Below the pieces are notes generated by a model, which did no database searches, had not been told where the DNA came from, and saw only the letters and a program-made list of their open reading frames with translations. A stretch of 64,000 nucleotides of DNA from Candidatus Gastranaerophilales bacterium (GTDB taxonomy: Bacteria > Cyanobacteriota > Vampirovibrionia > Gastranaerophilales > Gastranaerophilaceae), in the NCBI GenBank assembly GCA_944323935.1, contig CALUUJ010000010.1, positions 1 to 64,000 of the forward strand, written 5' to 3'. The translations under genes were made by a program, and so were the position numbers. This document shows positions 42,372-51,858 of this stretch, one piece after another; position 1 is the first letter of the stretch; the number at the start of each line of letters is the position of its first letter.

Positions 42372-44513
42372 ATGGAAAATAGTGAATTAAAAGAACTTTT
42401 TGTTATTAAAAAAGATGGAACTAAAGAAAAGTTTGATATAACTAAAGTTATAAATGCGGTAAAAAAATCGGCTTTGAGAGTTTTAATTGATTTTACTCCG
42501 GAACAGATTGATAATATATGTTCGATTGTTGAAAAAGAAGTTAAAGATAGTGGAAAAAATGAAGTTTTAATTCAAGATATGCATAATATTGTTGAAGATG
42601 CGCTTGAAAATGTTAATTCTAAAGTGGGTCAAAGTTACAGAAATTACAGAAACTATAAGCAAGATTTCGTTAGAATGCTTGATAAAGTTTATCAAGAAAG
42701 CCAAAAAATTATGTATATTGGAGATAAGGAAAACTCAAATTCCGACTCCGCTTTAGTTTCTACTAAACGTTCTTTAATATTTAATCAATTAAACAAAGAA
42801 TTATACAAAAAATTCTTCCTGACTGTAGAAGATTTACAAGCTATTCGTGACGGTTACATATACATTCATGATATGTCTGCAAGACGTGATACTATGAATT
42901 GCTGTTTATTCGATGTTGCTTCTGTACTTAAAGGCGGTTTTGAAATGGGTAACCTTTGGTACAACGAACCAAAATCTTTGGCTGTTGCTTTTGACGTTAT
43001 AGGTGATATTGTTATGGCGGCTGCAAGCCAACAATATGGCGGTTTTACAGTTGCTGAAGTAGATAAATTATTAGCACCATATGCTGAAAAAACATATCAA
43101 AAACAATATTCTCGTTATATTTCAATGGGTATGAGCTTTGAACAAGCCAGAAAAGAAGCTTTAAATGATGTAAAAGTTGATTTTGAACAAGGTTTCCAAG
43201 GTTGGGAATACAAATTTAATACTGTTGCTTCTTCAAGAGGTGATTATCCGTTTATTACAATTACTCTTGGTTTAGGTACAGGCGAATATGAAAAAATGGC
43301 TTCTATTATTGCTTTAGAAACCAGAAAAAATGGGCAAGGCAAGAAAGAATGCAAAAAACCTGTATTATTCCCTAAAATTGTATTTTTATATGATAAAGAT
43401 TTGCACGGAAAAGGCTGTGAACTTGAAGATGTTTTTGAAGCGGGTATTGAATGTTCACAAAAATCAATGTATCCTGATTGGCTTTCATTAACAGGTGAAG
43501 GTTACGTTGCAAGTATTTATAAAAGATATAAAAAAGTCATTTCACCTATGGGCTGCAGAGCTTTCTTATCCCCTTGGTTTGAAAGAGGCGGTATGAAACC
43601 TGCTGATGAAAACGATGTACCTGTATTTGTCGGAAGATTTAATATTGGTGCTATCAGCTTACATTTACCAATGATATATGCAAAGGCTAAAAAAGAAAGC
43701 AAAGACTTTTATGAAGTACTTGATTACTATTTACAATTAATCAGAAAATTGCATATCAGAACTTATGATTATCTTGGTGAAATGAAGGCTTCAACAAATC
43801 CTCTTGCATATTGCGAGGGTGGTTTCTACGGCGGTCATTTAGGTTTCCACGATAAAATTAAACCTTTATTAAAGGCTGCCACTGCTTCATTTGGTATTAC
43901 TGCATTAAATGAATTGCAACAAATTCATAACGGAAAATCACTTGTTGAAGATGGTCAATTTGCAATCGAAGTTATGGAATATATTAATAAGCGTGTAAAT
44001 GAGTTTAAGGAAGAAGACGGTAATTTATATGCTTTATACGGAACACCGGCTGAAAATCTTTGCGGATTACAGGTAAAACAATTCCGTGAAAAATATGGTG
44101 TTGTTGCAAATGTATCTGATAGAGGATATGTTTCTAACAGCTTCCACTGCCATGTTTCTGAGGATATAAGCCCAATTCAAAAACAAGATTTGGAAAATAG
44201 ATTTTGGAATTTGATGAATGGCGGAAAAATTCAATATGTTAAATATCCAATCTCTTACAATAAAGAGGCAATTAGAACCTTAATAGAAAGAGCAATGGAT
44301 ATGGGATTCTACGAAGGAGTAAACTTATCACTTTCATATTGTGACGATTGCGGTCACCAAGAGTTGAATATGGATGTTTGTCCTAAATGCGGAAGCCGAA
44401 ATTTAACAAAAATCGATAGGATGAACGGTTATCTTTCTTATTCAAGAGTAAAAGGTGATACTCGTCTTAACGAAGCTAAAATGGAAGAGATTAGAGATAG
44501 AAAAAGTATGTAA
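42372..44513 (+). CDS. nrdD: Anaerobic ribonucleoside-triphosphate reductase
   Basis: Class III glycyl-radical enzyme making dNTPs without oxygen. I use the ATG at 42372, which puts the ATP-cone (LFVIKKDGTKEKFDITKVINAV) at the N-terminus; the open frame runs from a TTG at 42324. 713 aa. The C-terminal zinc site is CDDCGHQELNMDVCPKCG, followed by RMNGYLSYSRVKGDTR, the glycyl-radical loop (Gly in RxNGYL; usually RVCGYL). The 5' region holds a 6-1-6 palindrome CGTTGAGTCAACG (42322-42334). nrdG follows 2 bp after the stop. Confidence 0.96.
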   Translation: MENSELKELFVIKKDGTKEKFDITKVINAVKKSALRVLIDFTPEQIDNICSIVEKEVKDSGKNEVLIQDMHNIVEDALENVNSKVGQSYRNYRNYKQDFVRMLDKVYQESQKIMYIGDKENSNSDSALVSTKRSLIFNQLNKELYKKFFLTVEDLQAIRDGYIYIHDMSARRDTMNCCLFDVASVLKGGFEMGNLWYNEPKSLAVAFDVIGDIVMAAASQQYGGFTVAEVDKLLAPYAEKTYQKQYSRYISMGMSFEQARKEALNDVKVDFEQGFQGWEYKFNTVASSRGDYPFITITLGLGTGEYEKMASIIALETRKNGQGKKECKKPVLFPKIVFLYDKDLHGKGCELEDVFEAGIECSQKSMYPDWLSLTGEGYVASIYKRYKKVISPMGCRAFLSPWFERGGMKPADENDVPVFVGRFNIGAISLHLPMIYAKAKKESKDFYEVLDYYLQLIRKLHIRTYDYLGEMKASTNPLAYCEGGFYGGHLGFHDKIKPLLKAATASFGITALNELQQIHNGKSLVEDGQFAIEVMEYINKRVNEFKEEDGNLYALYGTPAENLCGLQVKQFREKYGVVANVSDRGYVSNSFHCHVSEDISPIQKQDLENRFWNLMNGGKIQYVKYPISYNKEAIRTLIERAMDMGFYEGVNLSLSYCDDCGHQELNMDVCPKCGSRNLTKIDRMNGYLSYSRVKGDTRLNEAKMEEIRDRKSM

Positions 44514-44515
44514 TC

Positions 44516-45031
44516 ATGAATTATCATAATATTACAAAAGACGACATGCTAAATGGCGATGGGTTGAGGGTTGTTTTGTGGGTTGCGGGCTGCAATCATC
44601 AATGTGAAGACTGTCAAAATCCTATAACTTGGGATATTACGGGTGGTATTCCATTTGATGAGGCCGCAGAAAATGAACTTTTTGAAGCTTTAGCAAAACC
44701 GCATATTTCAGGTATTACTTTTTCAGGTGGTGATCCTTTACATCCTTTCAATCGTGGTGAAACTTTTCGTTTAATGAGAAAAGTTAAAGAACAATATCCT
44801 GATAAAACAGTCTGGGTTTATACCGGTTTTAGATGGGAAGATTTTGAACAACATCCTAAAATGAAATATATTGATGTTCTTGTTGATGGCAGATTTGTTA
44901 AAGCTTTAAAAGATAATAATCTTTGCTGGGTTGGAAGTTCTAATCAAAGAATTATTGATGTGCAAAAAACTCTGCAAAATGGTGAAATAGTTTTGCATTA
45001 CGACAATAGCAATCCTACTCAACAAGTTTAA
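44516..45031 (+). CDS. nrdG: Anaerobic ribonucleotide reductase activating protein
   Basis: Radical-SAM enzyme that makes the glycyl radical in NrdD. The 171-aa protein has the 4Fe-4S motif CNHQCEDC (CX3CX2C, near residues 26-33) after VVLWVAGC, and GITFSGGDPLHP as the SAM-binding GGE-like motif. Normal length. It lies 2 bp after nrdD and its end overlaps the convergent GNAT gene by 17 bp. Confidence 0.95.
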   Translation: MNYHNITKDDMLNGDGLRVVLWVAGCNHQCEDCQNPITWDITGGIPFDEAAENELFEALAKPHISGITFSGGDPLHPFNRGETFRLMRKVKEQYPDKTVWVYTGFRWEDFEQHPKMKYIDVLVDGRFVKALKDNNLCWVGSSNQRIIDVQKTLQNGEIVLHYDNSNPTQQV

Positions 45032-45584
45032 TCTTATTATATATTTCGCTTAAATTCTTTACATCTGTATGCAATATACTAAATACTGTTTTGATTACAT
45101 TAAAAGTATTTTCATTTTTTGCATTTTGATATGGGAAATAAAATAAATCCATAGGCAATGCTTCTTTATAATCTGGATAATAATATTCTATGGGAAGTTT
45201 TACAGCCCCTTGCGATTTATAGAAATTTACTCTTCTTATAGTGTTGTAGTTATTATTATTTACTTTCTCAACTTCCAAAAAGCAACCGTTATACTCAGCG
45301 TATAATTCTTTTAATTTTCCTAAAACCTTATGTCCATAACCTTTTGACTGGAATTGTTTAAATATTGCAATATAATCAATCCATATATTTTTTGAGCTTT
45401 TATCATCAATAATGATTATATAACCAATGTTTTGATTGTTCTCAATTGCATTATAAATTATGTATTCATCTTTTTTACTAAGGAATTCAAATTGCTCAAA
45501 AGATTTCAGTTCATTTGTAGGAAACTGCGTGAGCATATCATTGTATATTCTGGTAATATCGTTTTTATTTTCAACTAAAATCAT
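45015..45584 (-). CDS. GNAT family N-acetyltransferase
   Basis: A 189-aa protein with a standard acetyl-CoA loop: IAIFKQFQSKGYGHKVLGKL (QxxGxG, near residue 85), then YNTIRRVNFYKSQGAVKL as the motif B helix. The substrate is unknown. It overlaps the 5' end of the YeiH-type gene's stop by 4 bp (ATGA) and thus follows it in one operon. Its tail overlaps nrdG on the opposite strand. Confidence 0.82.
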   Translation of the reverse strand: MILVENKNDITRIYNDMLTQFPTNELKSFEQFEFLSKKDEYIIYNAIENNQNIGYIIIIDDKSSKNIWIDYIAIFKQFQSKGYGHKVLGKLKELYAEYNGCFLEVEKVNNNNYNTIRRVNFYKSQGAVKLPIEYYYPDYKEALPMDLFYFPYQNAKNENTFNVIKTVFSILHTDVKNLSEIYNKIKLVE

Positions 45585-46642
45585 AATATCTTAGCAACTG
45601 TGAACCCTGTAAATACAAGCCAAATAAACATAATCAATGCAAGAAGAATTGGTTTTAAACCCAGCCCCTGAATCTTTTTAAAGTTTGTTTCAACCCCAAG
45701 AGCAAACATTGCAAGAGTCAATAAGAAAACATCAAATTCAACAATTGCACTTGTTACATTTTGAGGAATAAATCCGATTGAGTTAATACCGCAAGCAACT
45801 ACAAATAAAATAGCGAACCAAGGTATTTGAACCTTGCTCATTTTTGTTCCTGCTTTTTTTGCTAAATACATACTTAACAAGAATAAATAAGGAACAAGCA
45901 TCATAACTCTTGTTAATTTAACAATAACAGCAGTATCCATAGCAGATTTAGAAACTGCACTACCTGCGGCAACAACTTGTGCTACTTCATGTATTGAAGA
46001 ACCTATATATATACCGAAAGCATTAGCATCTAAAAAGCCAAGCTGATATATAAATGGATATAAAAACATTGAAATAGTACCAAATAAAACAACCGTAGCA
46101 ACAGCTAAAGAAACCTTATGAGATTTTGCTTTTAATATTGAATCAGTACCTAAAACAGCTGCGGCTCCGCATACTGATGAACCTATTGCAGTTAGCATAC
46201 AAAGATCTTTATCAAGTTTGAATAATCTTGTACCAATATAATAGCCTAGTAAATAAGTAGTTGTTAGCATAATTACATCTGCAACAAAACCTGTCATACC
46301 AACTTGTGCAATTTGTCCGAATGTTATTCTGAAACCATATAAGATGATTGCAAATCTTAAAATCCTTTTACTTGAAAATGTAATGCCTTCTTTAAATTTT
46401 TCAGGAATAAATTTGTTTAAAAAATTCCCGATTAACATCCCGATTATTATCGCAAAAGTTAAAGAATTGAGATTGTATTTTACAAAAAAATCAATCTTAC
46501 AAGTAAAATATGAAATCAGTGCAAAAACTGCACAAAATAATATACCTAATATTGGAGATTTATTATCTTTTGCTTCAATTTGAGGCAATTCTTTTATTTC
46601 TTGCTCGTTTTCTTGAGCTTTTAATGTCTCAGTTTCTATCAT
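45581..46642 (-). CDS. YeiH/UPF0324 family membrane transporter
   Basis: A 353-aa protein with about ten membrane segments. Family blocks: FAIIIGMLIGNFLNKFIPEKFKEGITFSSKRILRFAIILYG (near 63-103), TAIGSSVCGAAAVLGTDSIL (near 150), and SIHEVAQVVAAGSAVS (near 215). Annotated elsewhere as putative sulfate exporter; the true substrate is not settled. The N-terminal 30 residues are a Glu-rich cytosolic extension. First gene of a pair with the GNAT gene. Confidence 0.9.
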   Translation of the reverse strand: MIETETLKAQENEQEIKELPQIEAKDNKSPILGILFCAVFALISYFTCKIDFFVKYNLNSLTFAIIIGMLIGNFLNKFIPEKFKEGITFSSKRILRFAIILYGFRITFGQIAQVGMTGFVADVIMLTTTYLLGYYIGTRLFKLDKDLCMLTAIGSSVCGAAAVLGTDSILKAKSHKVSLAVATVVLFGTISMFLYPFIYQLGFLDANAFGIYIGSSIHEVAQVVAAGSAVSKSAMDTAVIVKLTRVMMLVPYLFLLSMYLAKKAGTKMSKVQIPWFAILFVVACGINSIGFIPQNVTSAIVEFDVFLLTLAMFALGVETNFKKIQGLGLKPILLALIMFIWLVFTGFTVAKIL

Positions 46643-46715
46643 GGTTATTATATTTTAGTTTAAACATATTATATTAGCAAATGTAATGTATATTTTTCTG
46701 ACTGAAACTTGATAA

Positions 46716-47378
46716 TTATAGTGTTTCTTTTTTCTTATGAGAAAGCATAAGATCTTCAATTATATTTCTTATTTTTTCTGTAAATACCTTTGTGGCAGAA
46801 TTATCATAATATATTGGATTAGCAATATAAATATCAGATATAAAAGGAACCAAAATAGCGTCAATTTTGGGGAGAATTTTATCCGGTCCGTTTATATATA
46901 ACGGAATAATGGGAACATTTGGGTTCATTGCTGCAATATGAGCTATACCTGTTTTAAACTCATTTAATTTGTTATCTTCTCCCCTTGTTCCTTCAGGATA
47001 AAGAATAATAATTTCATTATTTGCTAATGCAGAATTAATATCCTTAAATATTTCTTTTTTTGGTAGTCTTACAGCTTTTCTTTTGATAGGAATAATTCCG
47101 ATTAAAGTTCTAAATAAAAATGCTTTAAACTTTGTATCGCAAAAATAATCTTCTGCAGCAATAGGATGTATATTTAATATAGTACTGCAGGGAAATAAAC
47201 TCATTATAATTAATGTATCAACGTGACTGTTATGGTTTGAGACAATAATAGCAGGTCCATTTTTCGGCAGCTTTTCCATTCCTCGAACATTTATTCCTAA
47301 AGCCCATAGTATAAATGGTTTAACAATAAATAAGAAAAAAAAGAATTTTATGAAATTACTTTTATTTATATTACTCAT
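46716..47378 (-). CDS. 1-acylglycerol-3-phosphate acyltransferase, PlsC-like
   Basis: A 220-aa membrane-associated acyltransferase. Motif I is VSNHNSHVDTL (HX4D, near residue 47), motif III is ILYPEGTRGED (near 122), motif IV VPIIPLYING. Both are canonical, unlike the relative at 9204. Last gene of a lipid operon with the CdsA-like, methyltransferase and phosphatidyltransferase-flavodoxin genes (gaps of 3-17 bp). Confidence 0.92.
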   Translation of the reverse strand: MSNINKSNFIKFFFFLFIVKPFILWALGINVRGMEKLPKNGPAIIVSNHNSHVDTLIIMSLFPCSTILNIHPIAAEDYFCDTKFKAFLFRTLIGIIPIKRKAVRLPKKEIFKDINSALANNEIIILYPEGTRGEDNKLNEFKTGIAHIAAMNPNVPIIPLYINGPDKILPKIDAILVPFISDIYIANPIYYDNSATKVFTEKIRNIIEDLMLSHKKKETL

Positions 47379-47381
47379 TTC

Positions 47382-48332
47382 TTAATGCAGAATTCCTATA
47401 TTATTAGTATATGCAATGTAGTGGAAAAATAATGGTACTGTAAAAATCATACTGTCGAGTCTATCTAAAATTCCGCCGTGTCCGGGAAGTAGTGCTCCTG
47501 TATCTTTTACTCCAATATCACGTTTAATTGCAGACATTGTAATATCACCAAAAAATCCGGCTATTGCAATAATTAGACCAACAATACCTGCTTGTAAAAT
47601 ACTTAACGGTGTTAAAATTGGTGTTATTAACATAGAAAGTACAGCGGTTGAAATGACTCCACCAATAAAACCTTCCCATGTTTTATTAGGACTGACATTA
47701 GGAGTGATTTTGTTTTTGCCCAGTGATTTCCCAAATACATACTGCATAAAATCATTTGATATTGTTATTATCAATATGAAAAGTAGTAATCCTAATGCTC
47801 CGCCTTGCGGATTTATTTCATTCGGAATTGAAAAATATACTGCAAAATATCCTATAGCATATACACAAGTCATTAATGCCCAGTGAATTATCCCGCAAGA
47901 TTTTAGAAAACCTTCCGTATCTCCGACCATTACCATTCTTAAAGGTATCAGAATAAATAAATATAATGGTATAAATAAATAAAACATTACAATCCAATTT
48001 ATGTATATGAAATAAAACTGAATAGGTATAGATAAATAAGCCCATAACAGAACTCTTCTGTCAGAGCGTCTTGTAGGAATCATTGAAAAGAATTCTTTTA
48101 AAGCCAAATAACTTATCAGCATTATGAAAAATACTGCGGTTAATTTATTAAACATAAAAGCAATAGTAAAAAGAATAACAATTATCCAGAATGATTTCAT
48201 TCTTGTGAATAAATTTGATGAGTTTTCTTTTACTTTACTCATAATGTATGCATAAAGAGTAATAAGAAATAAGACAATATATAAAATAATAATGCATAGT
48301 TTTACATTATTTGTTAAAAGAATTTGTTCCAT
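47382..48332 (-). CDS. CdsA-like phosphatidate cytidylyltransferase (YnbB-like context)
   Basis: Makes CDP-diacylglycerol or a related CDP-lipid from CTP. The 316-aa protein has about eight membrane segments and the CDP-DAG synthase signature SPNKTWEGFIGGVIST (near 207) and FGDITMSAIKRDIGVKDTGALLPGHGGILDRLDS (near 261-294). Operon context with a methyltransferase and a CDP-alcohol phosphatidyltransferase resembles E. coli ynbABC, where YnbB is a second CdsA-like protein. It may therefore be a specialised copy and not the housekeeping enzyme; no other cdsA is in the window. Confidence 0.9.
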   Translation of the reverse strand: MEQILLTNNVKLCIIILYIVLFLITLYAYIMSKVKENSSNLFTRMKSFWIIVILFTIAFMFNKLTAVFFIMLISYLALKEFFSMIPTRRSDRRVLLWAYLSIPIQFYFIYINWIVMFYLFIPLYLFILIPLRMVMVGDTEGFLKSCGIIHWALMTCVYAIGYFAVYFSIPNEINPQGGALGLLLFILIITISNDFMQYVFGKSLGKNKITPNVSPNKTWEGFIGGVISTAVLSMLITPILTPLSILQAGIVGLIIAIAGFFGDITMSAIKRDIGVKDTGALLPGHGGILDRLDSMIFTVPLFFHYIAYTNNIGILH

Positions 48333-48349
48333 TATAATTCCTTTTTATG

Positions 48350-49156
48350 TTAAACTTTCTTAGCTAATAAGACAGGATAATGTCCCTTATCATCAGACCT
48401 TGTTAATATAACAGAAAATCCTATTTCTTTAAGAATGGAATTAATAATGTCCATATCCCAAGTAACCATCTTCAATTGGTGATTATTAAAGTCTTTAAAA
48501 ATTTTATTTGTAAGACTTAATGCAACATGACCTGCCTGTATTGAAAATACAAAGTATCCGTTTTTAGGTAAAGCATTATATATTAAACTCATAGATTTTT
48601 TTATTATTTCTTTATCATCAAACCAATCATAAAAACCGGATGCAACCATAATATCAGGTTGTTTTTCAAAATTAAAATCATTATCTTCTAAAGCATTTGC
48701 AGTTTTGTATTCAATATTAATACCTCGAGACTCTGCTGTTTCTTTGGCTTCTAACAACCACCTTATATCAATGTCACGCAATTCTGCTGTTACAGCTTTA
48801 TCTTTGTAACTTTCTAATGTTTCAATAATATAACGAGCAGGACCTGAGGCTACATCACAAATTCTGGCTGAACCTTTTGCTTGTAAAGTTAAATCAACAG
48901 CTTCTTTTAAATTTGCAACTAAATTCTGCTTTCTTGTTCTAACATCTTGCCATCCGGGGTGGTTAAGATAAATTTTATCAATCAACTTTCCTATTCCAAG
49001 CTTTCCGGTAGGTTCATTTTTATATATATAGTCAAGCATTTTGCCTGATGTAAAACCTTCTTTAGATGCAAGACATATACCGTTACTTAATTGCCCTAAT
49101 GTATCTACAACAATTTTTAAAATAGAAATTTCTACGTTTTCAATAAACTTATTCAT
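48350..49156 (-). CDS. Class I SAM-dependent methyltransferase (YnbC C-terminal-like context)
   Basis: A 268-aa methyltransferase. Motif I is ARICDVASGPARYIIETL (near residue 97), followed by acidic ELRDIDIRWL (motif II) and NGYFVFSIQAGHVAL later. An N-terminal helical region with HPGWQDVRTRKQNL precedes the fold; the same type of domain is fused to a hydrolase in E. coli YnbC. The gene order with CdsA-like and phosphatidyltransferase genes supports a lipid-linked substrate; which one is unknown. 3 bp from the upstream gene. Confidence 0.82.
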   Translation of the reverse strand: MNKFIENVEISILKIVVDTLGQLSNGICLASKEGFTSGKMLDYIYKNEPTGKLGIGKLIDKIYLNHPGWQDVRTRKQNLVANLKEAVDLTLQAKGSARICDVASGPARYIIETLESYKDKAVTAELRDIDIRWLLEAKETAESRGINIEYKTANALEDNDFNFEKQPDIMVASGFYDWFDDKEIIKKSMSLIYNALPKNGYFVFSIQAGHVALSLTNKIFKDFNNHQLKMVTWDMDIINSILKEIGFSVILTRSDDKGHYPVLLAKKV

Positions 49157-49159
49157 TAA

Positions 49160-50245
49160 TTAAACCCTTTCATATATTTTGGCTGCGAATAAGTAAGCAT
49201 CAAGCAAGTCATTTTCATTTGGTCTGTTTTTGTAAGTCTTTGCAATAGAGTGATATCCTTTTATATTTATTGAGCCAATTGGATTTTTATTTAGTTTAGT
49301 TTTAAAATATTTAATACATTTTTGATATGAAAACCAACGTTTTATTGGCATTCCTGATGTCATTAACAGAGCATAGTTTTTTATGTTATGGTTATCTTCC
49401 AAGAAATTAATCATTTCAGAAGTCATAATTTTTCTGCCCAAATGAGGTGTTGCTAAAAATACTATGTCATAAGTTGATAAATCACTATCTTTTACATTTC
49501 TCACATTAACTAGTCCACAACAAAGAGCATCTGCTGCTTCTTTCGCTACACTTTCTGTATTTCCCGTTTGTGAATCAAAAATAACAATTGCTTTCTTATT
49601 AATGTTACGATATTTTATCCAATCTAATTTTCTACATTCTCTTAATTGGGCTTTAAGTCTGTTAAATACTGTAATTTGTCCTAAAATTATAAATAAAATC
49701 ATTAACCATTCAAAATATGTATATTCTCCGATTTTTGAAATTTTCCCTGTGAGCTGTAAGTATTCCAATACTGAAAAAATCATAATAAAAATAAGACGTT
49801 CAACTTTCCCTAAAGGACCGAGGTGCTGCCAAGAAGCACCGATGGCTTTTGATAGCATACCTGTGTAACTTACTAAAAACATTGATGCCATACCAATTAT
49901 TCCTAAAAATGGATTACATAAGGGAGACATTGCTATACCAATTAAAACAAAAATATCTGAGTATCTGTCAGGTAGTGCATTTACTATTTCGCCTTTTAAC
50001 CTTAAATTTCCTCTTTCTATAGCAATAACCCCATCAATAGTGTTTAAGGTCATTCTAAAAAGAGTTAATATGATAGAAATCAATAATAATTGAGGTTTAT
50101 CAGGGGCATATAAGTAACAAAAAGCTGTCATCAAAGCGACAAATGTAGCTAAATATCCAAGAATATCAGGATCTATAAACTTCATTTTTTTCGCAATCGG
50201 TAGTAAAATTTTACGATACGGATATTTTAATAAGTATAAAGCCAT
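49160..50245 (-). CDS. CDP-alcohol phosphatidyltransferase fused to a flavodoxin domain
   Basis: A 361-aa fusion. Residues 1-205 form a membrane CDP-alcohol phosphatidyltransferase with several hydrophobic segments; the active-site motif is NTIDGVIAIERGN followed by GEIVNALPDRYSD, a variant of DGxxAR...GxxxDxxxD with Asn in place of one Asp. Residues 218-361 are flavodoxin-like: KKAIVIFDSQTGNTESVAKEA (FMN phosphate loop S-x-T-G-N-T), VFLATPHLGRKIMTSEMINFL, and a Rossmann-like finish. I know of no standard lipid enzyme with this fusion. GGAG precedes the ATG. First gene of the operon with methyltransferase, CdsA-like and PlsC-like genes. Confidence 0.85.
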   Translation of the reverse strand: MALYLLKYPYRKILLPIAKKMKFIDPDILGYLATFVALMTAFCYLYAPDKPQLLLISIILTLFRMTLNTIDGVIAIERGNLRLKGEIVNALPDRYSDIFVLIGIAMSPLCNPFLGIIGMASMFLVSYTGMLSKAIGASWQHLGPLGKVERLIFIMIFSVLEYLQLTGKISKIGEYTYFEWLMILFIILGQITVFNRLKAQLRECRKLDWIKYRNINKKAIVIFDSQTGNTESVAKEAADALCCGLVNVRNVKDSDLSTYDIVFLATPHLGRKIMTSEMINFLEDNHNIKNYALLMTSGMPIKRWFSYQKCIKYFKTKLNKNPIGSINIKGYHSIAKTYKNRPNENDLLDAYLFAAKIYERV

Positions 50246-50389
50246 AACTATTCTCCTTTTTCTTTTATGGTACTTTTTTGAGTTTAAATTGTCTATATGT
50301 TAAATAATTGATAGATATAAGTTAATCTCATTTTTATGTTTGTAATAGAATATAAATTATAGAAAAACTAGTTTTGATTGGAGAAAAAG

Positions 50390-51856
50390 ATGGAAGAAAT
50401 CAGGGTTAGAATTGCCCCTTCACCAAGCGGTAATTTACATGTGGGTACAGCCAGAACTGCATTGTTTAACTATTTATTTGCAAAAAAGAACAACGGTAAA
50501 TTCGTTTTAAGAATTGAAGATACAGATGCTGAACGTACAAGTCAAGCATATATTGATAATATATTTGATAGTTTAAAAGCTTTAGGCTTAAATTGGGATG
50601 AAGGTCCTGATGTTGGCGGTCCATATGGGCCATATACTCAATCAGAAAGATTTGATATTTATCCAAAGTATGTTCAAGAACTTTTGGATAAAGGATTTGC
50701 TTATGAATGTTTCTGTACTCCTGAAGAATTGGAAGCAGAAAAAGAAGAAGCTACTAAAAATAAACAAGCATATGTATATTCTAAAAAATGTGAAAACCTT
50801 ACAGAAGCAGAAAAAGAAAAATTAAGAGCAGAAGGCAGAAAACCTGCAATTCGTTTTTCTGTTTCAAAAGCACAAAAAGCTTTTCATGATTCACCAATTA
50901 TTCATTTTGAAGATTTGGTTAAAGGTGATCTTCACCAAGATACAAGTCTAATCGGCGATTTTGTAATTATGAAATCAAATGGTGCTCCTACATATAATTT
51001 CGCGGTAGTAATTGATGATATGTTAATGAAAATATCACACATTATACGAGGAGAAGACCATATATCAAATACATTTAAGCAAATACTTATTTATGAAGCA
51101 TTAGGTGCTGAAGTTCCAAAATTCGGTCATTTGGGTATGATTTTGGCGCCTGATAGAAGTAAACTCTCAAAAAGACACGGTGCAACCGCAGTATCTGAAT
51201 TTGTTGAAAAGGGTTATTTAACTGAAGCATTAATCAACTTTGTTGCTTTACTTGGTTGGTCTCCATCAGATTCTAATGAAATTAAATCTTTAGAAGAAAT
51301 AGCTCAAGATTTTAGAATTCATGAAGTTTCTTCTTCTAATTCAATATTTGAATATGACAAGTTAAATTGGATGAATGGTCAATATATAAAGAAAATGGAT
51401 ATAAAATCGTTGACTAAATTAGCTAAACCATTTCTTGCAAAATATGATTTGTCTGAATTAACTGAAGAACAATTAGAGAAAGTTATTGCAGCTACAAGAG
51501 AACCAATTACGGTACTTTCTGATTTAACAAATGATGTTGCATACTTCTTTGGTAAAGATATTGTATATGAAGATGGTGTTAAAGAAGCTAATATTGATAC
51601 CGAACAAGCCCAAACAATATTAAAATACTTTGATTCACAGCTTGATAGTTATGATTTTGACAATGAAGAAAAACTTCATGAACAATTAGCAGAATTTAGA
51701 ACATATTTCAAAGAACAAGGAATAAAACCTAAAGTTACAATGTGGACGGTAAGAGCGGCTTTGACAGGTAGAACTCATGGTGCTGATATGGGAGTAATAC
51801 TTGAAGTATTGGGTAAAGATAAGGTAAAATATCGTATAGAAAAAGCGATAGTATAA
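50390..51856 (+). CDS. gltX: Glutamate--tRNA ligase
   Basis: Charges tRNA-Glu (and in many bacteria tRNA-Gln for later amidation). The ATG at 50390 has GGAG seven bases before; the TTG at 50378 overlaps that site. 488 aa. HIGH-like motif is PSPSGNLHVGTARTAL (near residue 9), and KMSKS-like is SKLSKRHGA (near 258). Full length with the C-terminal anticodon domain. Confidence 0.96.
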   Translation: MEEIRVRIAPSPSGNLHVGTARTALFNYLFAKKNNGKFVLRIEDTDAERTSQAYIDNIFDSLKALGLNWDEGPDVGGPYGPYTQSERFDIYPKYVQELLDKGFAYECFCTPEELEAEKEEATKNKQAYVYSKKCENLTEAEKEKLRAEGRKPAIRFSVSKAQKAFHDSPIIHFEDLVKGDLHQDTSLIGDFVIMKSNGAPTYNFAVVIDDMLMKISHIIRGEDHISNTFKQILIYEALGAEVPKFGHLGMILAPDRSKLSKRHGATAVSEFVEKGYLTEALINFVALLGWSPSDSNEIKSLEEIAQDFRIHEVSSSNSIFEYDKLNWMNGQYIKKMDIKSLTKLAKPFLAKYDLSELTEEQLEKVIAATREPITVLSDLTNDVAYFFGKDIVYEDGVKEANIDTEQAQTILKYFDSQLDSYDFDNEEKLHEQLAEFRTYFKEQGIKPKVTMWTVRAALTGRTHGADMGVILEVLGKDKVKYRIEKAIV

Positions 51857-51858
51857 AT

